Shown here: piece after piece, positions 1-5,610 of the stretch
Numbering within the stretch: the stretch's first letter is position 1
Layout: the number at the start of each line of letters is the position of its first letter
Origin: an uncultured Acidobacteriota bacterium
GTDB lineage: Bacteria; Acidobacteriota; Terriglobia; Terriglobales; Acidobacteriaceae
Reading direction: 5' to 3'
Assembly (NCBI GenBank): GCA_903832475.1
Contig: CAILBQ010000482.1
Location: forward strand, 1 to 5,610
Length of the DNA stretch: 5,610 nt
The notes under the pieces: generated by a model
Seen by the model: the letters and a program-made list of their open reading frames with translations, nothing else
What the model was told of the DNA's origin: nothing
Database searches by the model: none
Made by a program: the position numbers and the translations under genes

Positions 1-478
1 CCTCTTCGAATCGATGACGCGGAACCTGCTTCGCGTCGTGGATCAGTTTCCCTTTGTGTATGCGGTGGGTGTCCTGTTCGTTTTCTTCACCCGGCAGCAT
101 CAGCGGCTGGGGGACATGGCCGCGGGCACCCTGGTGGTGCATGAGCGCGATCGGTTGACAGTCTCCGCTTCTGAATCGAGCGGACGCACCTTCACAGCGG
201 GCATGTTTGAGACTTCAGTGACTCCGGAGCGTCCGGTCCCACGATTCGAAGTGGATTCGACCGGTCTGCAGCGGTTAGGGCCGGAAGATCTGGAGGTGCT
301 GGAAGGCTTTTTGGCGCGCCGGCTGGACTTTAGCCTCGAGACGCGGGCGGGCCTTGCGGAGCGGATAGCCCGGGCGATCCGGGTGAAATCTGGCCTGGAG
401 ATTCCTCCGGGGATCAGCGCGGACACCTTTCTCGAGGAAATTGCTCGCTGTCTCCGTGATCAGTCGCGTCTTGGGTGA
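1..478 (+). CDS. RDD-family membrane protein, C-terminal part (5' end outside window)
   Basis: The reading frame is already open at the left edge (first full codon at base 2) and ends at TGA 476-478, giving 158 visible residues. Visible residues about 12-29 form a hydrophobic membrane segment. It is followed directly by RQHQRLGDMAAGT (visible residues 31-43), the conserved C-terminal signature of RDD-domain proteins. The preceding NLLRVVD is also typical of the family. After a low-complexity linker, the last ~60 residues (LGPEDLEVL onward) look like a charged, helical cytoplasmic tail ending in RCLRDQ, as found in bacterial RDD proteins encoded near SpoIIM-like proteins. RDD proteins are small multi-pass inner-membrane proteins. 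Some have been linked to ion or solute transport, but the function of this one cannot be read from the sequence. The N-terminal helices and any operon partners lie upstream. No clear terminator follows the stop codon; the only nearby structure is a weak 7-bp stem at 498-514 with no T tract. Confidence 0.85.
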   Translation, partial: LFESMTRNLLRVVDQFPFVYAVGVLFVFFTRQHQRLGDMAAGTLVVHERDRLTVSASESSGRTFTAGMFETSVTPERPVPRFEVDSTGLQRLGPEDLEVLEGFLARRLDFSLETRAGLAERIARAIRVKSGLEIPPGISADTFLEEIARCLRDQSRLG

Positions 479-641
479 GAGCGGGTTGGGCCGAGAGAGG
501 CGCTCATAGCGTCTGTAATCGCTTTCACTTTCACTTAGCGGGGGAATTCTGTTTGCCTTGGGTGCCGAAAGGCGAAATTTCCAGCGCAAATTGATTCCCA
601 GAATGGGCCGCTCCCGCTGAAAGGAATTGCACGCGCTGGGG

Positions 642-655
642 AGGAAACGGTTACA
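642..655. promoter_or_regulatory. LacI-family-like operator candidate
   Basis: AGGAAACGGTTACA fits the general LacI/GalR-family operator pattern TGNAANCGNTTNCA at 9 of its 10 specified positions, with the central CG and the right half-site GGTTACA intact. It lies 43 bp upstream of the -35 of the stronger promoter candidate (699-728). A LacI-family sugar-responsive regulator would be consistent with control of an outer-membrane receptor for a carbohydrate. The match is short, no cognate regulator is visible, and chance is possible. Confidence 0.35.
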
Positions 656-698
656 TCGGTGCGGGAAATATCAGGAAGAGCCCTTTTGCGGCGTTGCC

Positions 699-728
699 TT
701 GACAACCCATCTCAAAACGGCATTTAAT
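699..728 (+). promoter_or_regulatory. sigma70-like promoter candidate P1 for the receptor gene
   Basis: A perfect -35 hexamer TTGACA (699-704) is followed after 18 bp by TTTAAT (723-728), five of six matches to the -10 consensus. It points toward the receptor and would start transcription near 735, giving a leader of about 570 nt. Two small inverted repeats overlap it. GTTG-N6-CAAC (693-706) covers the -35. GCATT-T-AATGC (720-730) covers the -10. Either could be a repressor site, but both are short. Confidence 0.45.
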
Positions 729-953
729 GCGTAGCGACATACAGCAGACCAACTCAGGCACTTCTGGTTAATCGTTTGACTAGATCGCGTCTTAGCGAAG
801 GCGGCTTTATGTTCGCTACACAATTTGAGGGATGGAAAGCTCCACTTGCCGAAAGGCATCGTGGATGGCAGAAATCGGAAGCTTATTTGCGCAGGATCGC
901 TGATTTTCAGCACAAGCGGGGTGCCGGACTGAGCAACACCCACCAAATAGGGC

Positions 954-983
954 TTGACAATTCACCCGCTGTTCGCCTTGAAT
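954..983 (+). promoter_or_regulatory. weaker sigma70-like promoter candidate P2 for the receptor gene
   Basis: A perfect TTGACA (954-959) is followed after 18 bp by TTGAAT (978-983), four of six matches to TATAAT. Orientation and position fit transcription of the receptor with a leader of about 315 nt. The -10 is poor, so this is less certain than the candidate at 699-728. Confidence 0.3.
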
Positions 984-1117
984 GCTGTGGGCGCAGTGTG
1001 TGTATTTTTGTACCGCGCCTAGTAAATCGCTTCACCTTGCAGGACGTGTCAGGAAACGGGTAGCCGGTTGGGCCTGGGTCGTTACAAGAACGCAGGCGCT
1101 GAAGGCTAAGGGTAGAC

Positions 1118-1135
1118 GGCTCAAATGGTTGAGCC
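1118..1135 (+). other. short perfect hairpin in the receptor leader
   Basis: GGCTCAA (1118-1124) and TTGAGCC (1129-1135) are perfect complements separated by the four bases ATGG. No T tract follows, so it is not an intrinsic terminator. It would be transcribed from either promoter candidate and ends 169 bp before the receptor start. It could be an mRNA-stabilising or regulatory structure, or a DNA dyad bound by a protein. A 7-bp stem can also occur by chance. Confidence 0.35.
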
Positions 1136-1292
1136 AGAAACAGACACAGAACAACGCAGTTTCCAGAAAGAGCGCTACGAAAAGGCTCCAGCAACGACCG
1201 AATGAACGGGCAGGGCTCACTTCTTACGGCTTCATACAGAAATACGGTCGAAGCGCACAAGGAAACACGAAAAGTATCAGAACCAATTTGAA

Positions 1293-1300
1293 AAGGAAGG
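1293..1300 (+). promoter_or_regulatory. ribosome binding site of the receptor gene
   Basis: The purine run AAGGAAGG ends 4 nt before the ATG at 1305, and its AAGGA part sits 7 nt away. It is the best Shine-Dalgarno-like sequence near the gene and supports the ATG at 1305, which also gives a normal signal peptide. Confidence 0.7.
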
Positions 1301-1304
1301 TCAC

Positions 1305-4300
1305 ATGAGACTCGCGAGATTCAGATTTCTCATCGTGCCGCTATTTTTGGTATTTGCATGCGTCGCAGCAATAGCGCAGCAGAATTCCGAAATCGTAGGC
1401 ACAATCACAGACCAGACCGGAGCTGCTGTGCCAGGCGCAACCCTGACGCTGACACAGACAGAAACCGGTACCGTCAAGAATGGCGTTTCCAATTCCACCG
1501 GCGGATTTGTATTTGCCGGATTGAATGTTGGAACCTACACCCTGAAAGTCACAGCTAAGGGCTTTGAATCAGCAACCACGTCAAACCTGGTCCTGAACGT
1601 TTCCCAGACCCTGGCCGCCGATACCAAGTTAACCGTTGGTGCGGAAACACAGGAAGTCTCTGTGACCGCCGATGCCCTGCAGGTACAGGCTGAGTCGAAC
1701 ACGGTCAGCACCCTGATCAGTGGCGAACAGGTCACCGAAATCGCGACGGAAAACCGGAACTTCTCAGCCTTGGCGACTCTTGGCCTGGGTGTCAGCTCCA
1801 ACCTTCCTGACAGCAACACGCCGACCTCGGTCGCATCGAGCGCAAGCTTCAGTGTCAACGGTCTTCGTCAGAGCCACAACATCTGGCTGATTGACGGCGG
1901 CGAAGCGGATGACCGCGGTGGCGCCGGCGGCATGGACGTTATGCCTTCGATGGACGCCATCGCGCAGTTCGAAGTGCTGGCCAGCAACTATCCTCCAGAT
2001 TACGGCATCTCGTCGGGCGCGACCATGAGCCTTGCGCTCAAGAGCGGCACGCAAAAGTTTCACGGCGAGCTTTTCGAATTCAACCGCAACGACGCATTTG
2101 ACGCCAACAACTTCTTCAACAAGTACAACGGCGCCAATTCCCCCGTGCCAAAGCTGCGTCAGAACATCTTTGGCGGCAACCTCGGCGGTCCGCTGTTCAT
2201 TCCTCACGTCTTCAATACCTCCAAACAGAAGACATTCTTCTTCTACAATCAGGAATTTCGCCGCATTATCCAGGGCAGCCAGCCGAACGTGCAAAATACG
2301 ATTCCAGATGCTGACCGCCCAGTTGCGGGGACTGACCTGCATTACGTTGCACCGAGCTATGCCACGGGAGCCACGGTCTATGTCCCAGATAGCCACGGCA
2401 GCGTGACCGACCCAGCCTACGTCGCTCTCTTAACCTCACTCAACCTGGTTCCAAACCAGCCGTTCCCCAACCAGGTCATCCCGCACCAACTGTTCGATGC
2501 CAACGCCGTTACCTACCTGGGATTGGGAATTATCCCCAAGTCCAGCCAGACCGGCAAAGACATCTCGGTCAGCTCTCTTGCCAACCCCATCACCGTGAGC
2601 GAAGAGATTGTCCGCGTGGATCACAACATCAACAGCAAGTGGCAGATTCTGGGTCACTACATTCATGACAGCGTGAGCCAGGGCTACCCCGATGCCGACC
2701 TCGGTTGGAACTGGGAAACCTACAACACCATCAGCAGCACGCTGAGCAATCCGGCCAACAGCGCGGCCATCAAGATGAGCGGCACGATTTCGCCGAACCT
2801 CCTGCTGGAAGCCTCGTTCAACTACGACGGCAACATCATCAACATCGTGAATTCCTCAGCGGCCAGCAAACCGTCGGGCTGGACCGCCACCCAGTTGTTC
2901 AACAACGGCAGCCCAAACCTGCCTGGCGTGAACGTAAATGGAACTACCAGCGCGTCTGAGCAGACGGGCTACGGTACGTGGCACAACGCTGCTGAAGACT
3001 ACGAGCCAAAGGTTGACCTGTCCTATACCCGTGGCAAGCACGCCATGAAGTTTGGGTTCAGCTACAACCGCTACACCAAGAATCAGCAGCTTCAGGCTGA
3101 TCCTGGCGGCGACTACGGCTTCTCGCAAAATCAGACCAACCACAAGTGCTTCGTCGGCGACACGGACACCAACTGCAGCGCGAAAAACGATGCCAATGGC
3201 GACACCGTTCAGGGCGACGGCTGGGCAAGCTTGATCCTCGGCCTGGCGGGCAGCTACTCGCAAGCTGAGCATCTACCCATCCGTCACTATGTCAACCAAA
3301 CCACTTCCGCGTACCTGAACGATAACTGGAAGGTTTCGCCGCGACTCAGCCTGCAACTTGGTCTGCGTTACGATGCCCTGCCGCACGCCTGGGAGCGCAA
3401 CAATGCCCTGGCAAACTTCGATCCTGCGTCTTACATCGACGTACCCGGCTCGTACAACTCGGATGGAAGCATCAACACTGGTAACAACCAGGCTTTTTGG
3501 AACCCGGATGGCTCCATTAATCCTGCTGCTCCAGGCGTCTCTATTCCCGTGGGGCTAACCCTGCCCTTCTACATGAACGGCATGCAGATCCCCGGTCAAG
3601 CCGGCTACCCGCACGGCTTGGTCACCAACGACTACAACACCACTCAGCCTCGCATCGGTTTTTCGTATGATGTGACCGGAGCAGGCAAAACTGTTCTTCG
3701 CGGTGGTTTCGGCACCTTCTACGAGCGTCTCCAGGGCAACGACATTTACGGCGTCGCCAACGGGAACACTCCGTACCAGTACACCCCGAACCTCAGCAAC
3801 GTTTATTTCTCCAACCCCTTCTGCAGCTTCTCCACTCCGGCTTCAGATTGCTTGAGCAGCACCACGCTGCCCATCCTGCCTGCCGGTCTGACCAGCATTG
3901 CAAAAACCTACAAGGCTCCCGGCGTGGCGCAATATAGCCTCGGCGTGCAGCATGAGCTCGCTCCTTCCGTGATCCTCGTTGTGCAGTACGTGGGCAACGT
4001 GGCGTGGCATCAGAACATTGATCGGCCCATCAACAACTATCCGCTGAACACGCCCTACAACCTCCGGAAAGAGTCCGCCCAAGGCGGATTGCCCGGCACA
4101 CTGTATGGTAACTCGAACGCCCTCCGCACCTACCAGGGTTACGGTGGTATCACGCAGGAAGAAAACACCACGAATGGAACCTATAACGGCTTCCAGACGG
4201 GTCTCCGCCTGCAAAATAAGTGGGGCCTCAGCGGCGAGCTCGATTATACGTACTCTCACGAAATCGATCTCACCAGCGGCGACCTTGCTACCATCAGCAA

Positions 4301-4901
4301 TCCCTACAACCTGAAGTATGACAAAGCGGGCGGCAGCTACGATCGTCGTCAGATTCTGCAGGCGAACTACATCTATCGGCTGCCAATCTTCAACAAAACC
4401 ACTGGCTTCCTCCACTCCACTTTGGGCGGATGGGAACTGGCTGGCACGTTCATCGACGAAACCGGCGTACCTGTCGCGGCAGGCATGACCAACTACACCG
4501 ATACGATCGGCCTTGGCGGCGGATATTCCAATCGGCCCGACGTCATCGCGAAACCTCATTATTCCCACAAGGGAGTGGTGCAGGTTCCGACAACCAACAA
4601 GGGTGCGGAGTATCTTGCAATACCTACGCCTGGATATGCCGGCGGCGCCAACCTGGGCTTCGGCAACTCCAAGCGCGACACATTTGTCGGACCTGGCCGT
4701 GTAGACTTCACGACCTCGCTCTACAAGTCGTTTGCGATCGCAGAACGGGCTCACATCGACTTGCGCATTGAGTCGTACAACACCTTCAACCACACTCAGT
4801 TCAGCAACCTGGACGCCACCTTGAACGATGGTAACTTCGGCCAAAGCACCGGCACGTGGGATCCTCGCGTTCTGCAGCTTGGCGGCAAGTTCGTGTTCTA
4901 A
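1305..4901 (+). CDS. Oar-like TonB-dependent receptor with N-terminal carboxypeptidase-regulatory-like domain
   Basis: This is a complete 1198-residue outer-membrane receptor. Residues 1-24 are a signal peptide (basic MRLARFR, hydrophobic core, AIA before QQ). Residues about 27-113 are a carboxypeptidase-regulatory-like beta-sandwich (IVGTITDQTGAAVPGA, then GTYTLKVTAKGF). EVSVTAD (117-123) resembles a TonB box or plug start. The plug follows to about 250, with ENRNFSALATLGLGV and SVNGLRQSHNIWLIDGG. The barrel has Oar-family hallmarks: FGGNLGGPLF (289-298) then KTFFFYNQEFRR, LQLGLRYD, PRIGFSYD (from 782), YDRRQILQANYIY (from 1012), and a C-terminal ESYNTFNHTQF...FGQ...DPRVLQLGGKFVF ending in Phe. 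In other proteins this family uses TonB/ExbBD energy to move bulky substrates; Myxococcus Oar is linked to export of the protease PopC. Acidobacterial members are often assigned to glycan or peptide uptake, but the substrate here is unknown. No SusD-like gene is adjacent within view. The mature protein has only four cysteines, in two CX8C pairs (615/624 and 840/849). Confidence 0.93.
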   Translation: MRLARFRFLIVPLFLVFACVAAIAQQNSEIVGTITDQTGAAVPGATLTLTQTETGTVKNGVSNSTGGFVFAGLNVGTYTLKVTAKGFESATTSNLVLNVSQTLAADTKLTVGAETQEVSVTADALQVQAESNTVSTLISGEQVTEIATENRNFSALATLGLGVSSNLPDSNTPTSVASSASFSVNGLRQSHNIWLIDGGEADDRGGAGGMDVMPSMDAIAQFEVLASNYPPDYGISSGATMSLALKSGTQKFHGELFEFNRNDAFDANNFFNKYNGANSPVPKLRQNIFGGNLGGPLFIPHVFNTSKQKTFFFYNQEFRRIIQGSQPNVQNTIPDADRPVAGTDLHYVAPSYATGATVYVPDSHGSVTDPAYVALLTSLNLVPNQPFPNQVIPHQLFDANAVTYLGLGIIPKSSQTGKDISVSSLANPITVSEEIVRVDHNINSKWQILGHYIHDSVSQGYPDADLGWNWETYNTISSTLSNPANSAAIKMSGTISPNLLLEASFNYDGNIINIVNSSAASKPSGWTATQLFNNGSPNLPGVNVNGTTSASEQTGYGTWHNAAEDYEPKVDLSYTRGKHAMKFGFSYNRYTKNQQLQADPGGDYGFSQNQTNHKCFVGDTDTNCSAKNDANGDTVQGDGWASLILGLAGSYSQAEHLPIRHYVNQTTSAYLNDNWKVSPRLSLQLGLRYDALPHAWERNNALANFDPASYIDVPGSYNSDGSINTGNNQAFWNPDGSINPAAPGVSIPVGLTLPFYMNGMQIPGQAGYPHGLVTNDYNTTQPRIGFSYDVTGAGKTVLRGGFGTFYERLQGNDIYGVANGNTPYQYTPNLSNVYFSNPFCSFSTPASDCLSSTTLPILPAGLTSIAKTYKAPGVAQYSLGVQHELAPSVILVVQYVGNVAWHQNIDRPINNYPLNTPYNLRKESAQGGLPGTLYGNSNALRTYQGYGGITQEENTTNGTYNGFQTGLRLQNKWGLSGELDYTYSHEIDLTSGDLATISNPYNLKYDKAGGSYDRRQILQANYIYRLPIFNKTTGFLHSTLGGWELAGTFIDETGVPVAAGMTNYTDTIGLGGGYSNRPDVIAKPHYSHKGVVQVPTTNKGAEYLAIPTPGYAGGANLGFGNSKRDTFVGPGRVDFTTSLYKSFAIAERAHIDLRIESYNTFNHTQFSNLDATLNDGNFGQSTGTWDPRVLQLGGKFVF

Positions 4902-4915
4902 CCCAACTCTCAACC

Positions 4916-4954
4916 AAGGCGCCGCGGGAGTCTCTCCCGCGGCGCCTTTTTCTT
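4916..4954 (+). terminator. strong intrinsic terminator after the receptor gene
   Basis: A perfect 15-bp inverted repeat (4916-4930 with 4934-4948) encloses a three-base loop TCT. The stem is almost entirely GC (AAGGCGCCGCGGGAG on the left arm), and a TTTTT-C-TT tract (4947-4954) follows. It begins 14 bp after the receptor stop codon. It should end the receptor transcript and separate it from the TPR gene downstream. Confidence 0.95.
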
Positions 4955-4977
4955 GCCCGTCAAGTTAAGCCGACCGC

Positions 4978-5006
4978 TGGCCACAACTAGGCTGCGTGGT
5001 TATCCT
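4978..5006 (+). promoter_or_regulatory. weak promoter candidate for the TPR gene
   Basis: TGGCCA (4978-4983) and TATCCT (5001-5006) are spaced 17 bp apart, each with four of six consensus matches. A promoter is expected between the strong terminator and the GTG at 5034, and this is the best-spaced pair seen there. The match itself is weak. Confidence 0.22.
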
Positions 5007-5022
5007 AAGTTCGGAAGCTCAT

Positions 5023-5027
5023 GGGAG
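5023..5027 (+). promoter_or_regulatory. ribosome binding site that selects the GTG start of the TPR gene
   Basis: GGGAG lies 6 nt before GTG 5034-5036, which is ideal spacing. The in-frame ATG at 5049 would be 21 nt away and has no purine-rich sequence of its own directly upstream. This favours GTG as the start codon. Confidence 0.5.
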
Positions 5028-5033
5028 TCGCTA

Positions 5034-5610
5034 GTGACGTCTTGGCACATGACCAGGTTTTTGGGTCTGATTCTCACGGCAGTTGTCGGTTCAGCCCAGT
5101 CGCAGACCATCGTCCCGAAAAGTGCGCCCACGGTCGATCCCGCAGCGCAGCGCGCTATGGAACTCGAAAAACAAAACAAGTTTCCCGAAGCGGAAGAGTC
5201 CTGGAAGATCGTCGTCAAGTCCCAGCCTCGTAACGCCCTTGCGTTTGCTCACCTGGGACTTCTCGAAGCCCACCAGGAGCACTACGCGGAAGCCATCGGC
5301 TACTATCGCAAAGCCAAGGCAATCAATCCGCAAATCCCGCAGCTTAATCTGAACCTGGGCCTCGCTCTCTTCAAATCGGGCAGCTTTCGCGAATCGGCGA
5401 CCGTATTTCTCGCCGAGCTCAAGAAGCAAAACAGCGAAGCCGAGCATCAACGGCTCACCATCCTTGTCGCCATGTCCTACTACGGCGCGCACGACTACGC
5501 CAAGGCCGTCCCCTATCTCAAAGAGGCTGCCGCCGCAGACAAGTCCAATCTCCCGCTCCGCCTGGCCCTGGCCCATTGCTACCTGTGGACCAAGCAGATG
5601 GATGCCACCA
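5034..5610 (+). CDS. secreted tetratricopeptide-repeat protein, N-terminal part (3' end outside window)
   Basis: The frame is open from GTG 5034 to the right edge, giving 192 visible residues. The GTG is chosen for its ribosome binding site; ATG 5049 is an alternative start, five residues later. Residues 1-21 form a signal peptide (MTSWHMTRF, then hydrophobic LGLILTAVV, with GSA before QSQ). There is no lipobox cysteine, so the protein is probably soluble in the periplasm. A short proline-containing linker leads to tandem TPR units at about 34-67, 68-101, 102-135 and 139-172, and a fifth starts at 173 and is cut off. The second is canonical, with F71, L74, G75, A87, Y91, A94 and P99 at the expected consensus positions. 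TPRs are protein-binding scaffolds, so a role in assembly or as an adaptor is likely. The partner is unknown; the adjacent receptor is a candidate from proximity only. Further domains may lie beyond the edge. Confidence 0.88.
   Translation, partial: MTSWHMTRFLGLILTAVVGSAQSQTIVPKSAPTVDPAAQRAMELEKQNKFPEAEESWKIVVKSQPRNALAFAHLGLLEAHQEHYAEAIGYYRKAKAINPQIPQLNLNLGLALFKSGSFRESATVFLAELKKQNSEAEHQRLTILVAMSYYGAHDYAKAVPYLKEAAAADKSNLPLRLALAHCYLWTKQMDAT

Larger units (their letters stand above)
479..1304. other. 826-bp intergenic region / receptor leader with no convincing gene
   Basis: No open frame in this stretch looks coding. The frames present overlap on opposite strands, lack family signatures and show mixed third-position bases, unlike the GC-rich third positions of the receptor gene downstream. 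The stretch holds candidate regulatory elements listed separately: a LacI-like operator, two promoter candidates, a hairpin and the receptor's ribosome binding site. If the first promoter is used, the receptor mRNA has a 5' leader of roughly 570 nt; the second would give roughly 315 nt. I could not match the leader to a known riboswitch class. Confidence 0.7.

Noticed and set aside
498..514. Possible terminator after the RDD gene (7-bp stem with one G-T pair, 3-nt loop)
   Set aside because: The stem is short, contains a wobble, and no T tract follows, so it is not supported as an intrinsic terminator.
671..946. 91-codon open frame on the minus strand in the leader
   Set aside because: No recognisable family, no purine-rich ribosome binding site identified, and it overlaps plus-strand promoter-like sequence and another open frame. 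It is most likely a chance open frame.
897..946. tRNA-like segment on the minus strand (GGTGTTGCTCAGTCCGG resembles a D-arm)
   Set aside because: There is no T-arm with GGTTCRA, no acceptor-stem complement and no proper anticodon stem. Only the D-arm resemblance is present.
809..1063. 84-residue plus-strand frame starting at ATG 809, preceded by GAAGG at 797-801
   Set aside because: The ribosome binding site is plausible, but third-position base use is mixed, unlike the receptor gene, and there is no family signature. The frame would run through the second promoter candidate. Not supported as a gene without homologs.
1035..1076. Resemblance to a c-di-GMP (GEMM) riboswitch: GGACG followed by GGTAGCCGG
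   Set aside because: The diagnostic upstream GGGCAAACC and GAAA tetraloop part and the GCAAAGCC segment are absent. The similarity is limited to short strings. A cobalamin box was also looked for in the leader and not found.
982..1308. 108-codon plus-strand frame whose TGA overlaps the receptor ATG (ATGA), suggesting translational coupling
   Set aside because: It has no ribosome binding site at its start, is very rich in Lys/Arg/Gln with no domain, and its only Met is the first. The receptor has its own strong ribosome binding site, so coupling is not needed.
3843..4913. Long minus-strand open frame (356 codons) opposite the receptor's 3' half
   Set aside because: It is the antisense shadow of a GC-rich coding gene whose plus-strand frame has unmistakable family motifs to its last codon. 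The same applies to the minus-strand frames at 1764-2396 and 5091-5576.

Overview
The window most likely comes from an acidobacterium (Acidobacteriota, Terriglobia type). This rests on the very large Oar-like TonB-dependent receptor, a family strongly expanded in that phylum, next to an RDD-family membrane protein and a periplasmic TPR protein, in DNA of moderate to high GC. The phylum call is an inference from gene content, because no rRNA or other marker gene is present.

Layout, all on the + strand. Positions 1-478 are the 3' end of an RDD-family membrane protein gene. Positions 479-1304 are an 826-bp stretch with no convincing gene. It holds two sigma70-like promoter candidates (699-728 and 954-983), a LacI-family-like operator half a turn to several turns upstream of the first, small dyads over the first promoter's -35 and -10, a short hairpin at 1118-1135, and a good ribosome binding site before 1305. 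Positions 1305-4901 encode a complete 1198-residue outer-membrane receptor with a signal peptide, a carboxypeptidase-regulatory-like beta-sandwich domain, a plug and a beta-barrel. A strong intrinsic terminator follows at 4916-4954. A secreted tetratricopeptide-repeat protein then starts at a GTG at 5034 and runs off the right edge.

How the parts may work together. The receptor would import (or, as reported for Myxococcus Oar, help export) a large substrate across the outer membrane using TonB energy. The TPR protein carries its own signal peptide, so it would sit in the periplasm or at the envelope and could be a partner. The strong terminator means the two genes are probably transcribed separately. 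The LacI-like site suggests carbohydrate-responsive control of the receptor, but no regulator gene is in view. The RDD gene appears unrelated to the receptor.

I see no mobile element, CRISPR array, tRNA or rRNA. Nothing here proves a new system. The points most worth checking are the regulatory architecture of the long leader, the two CX8C pairs in the receptor, and the receptor/TPR pairing.
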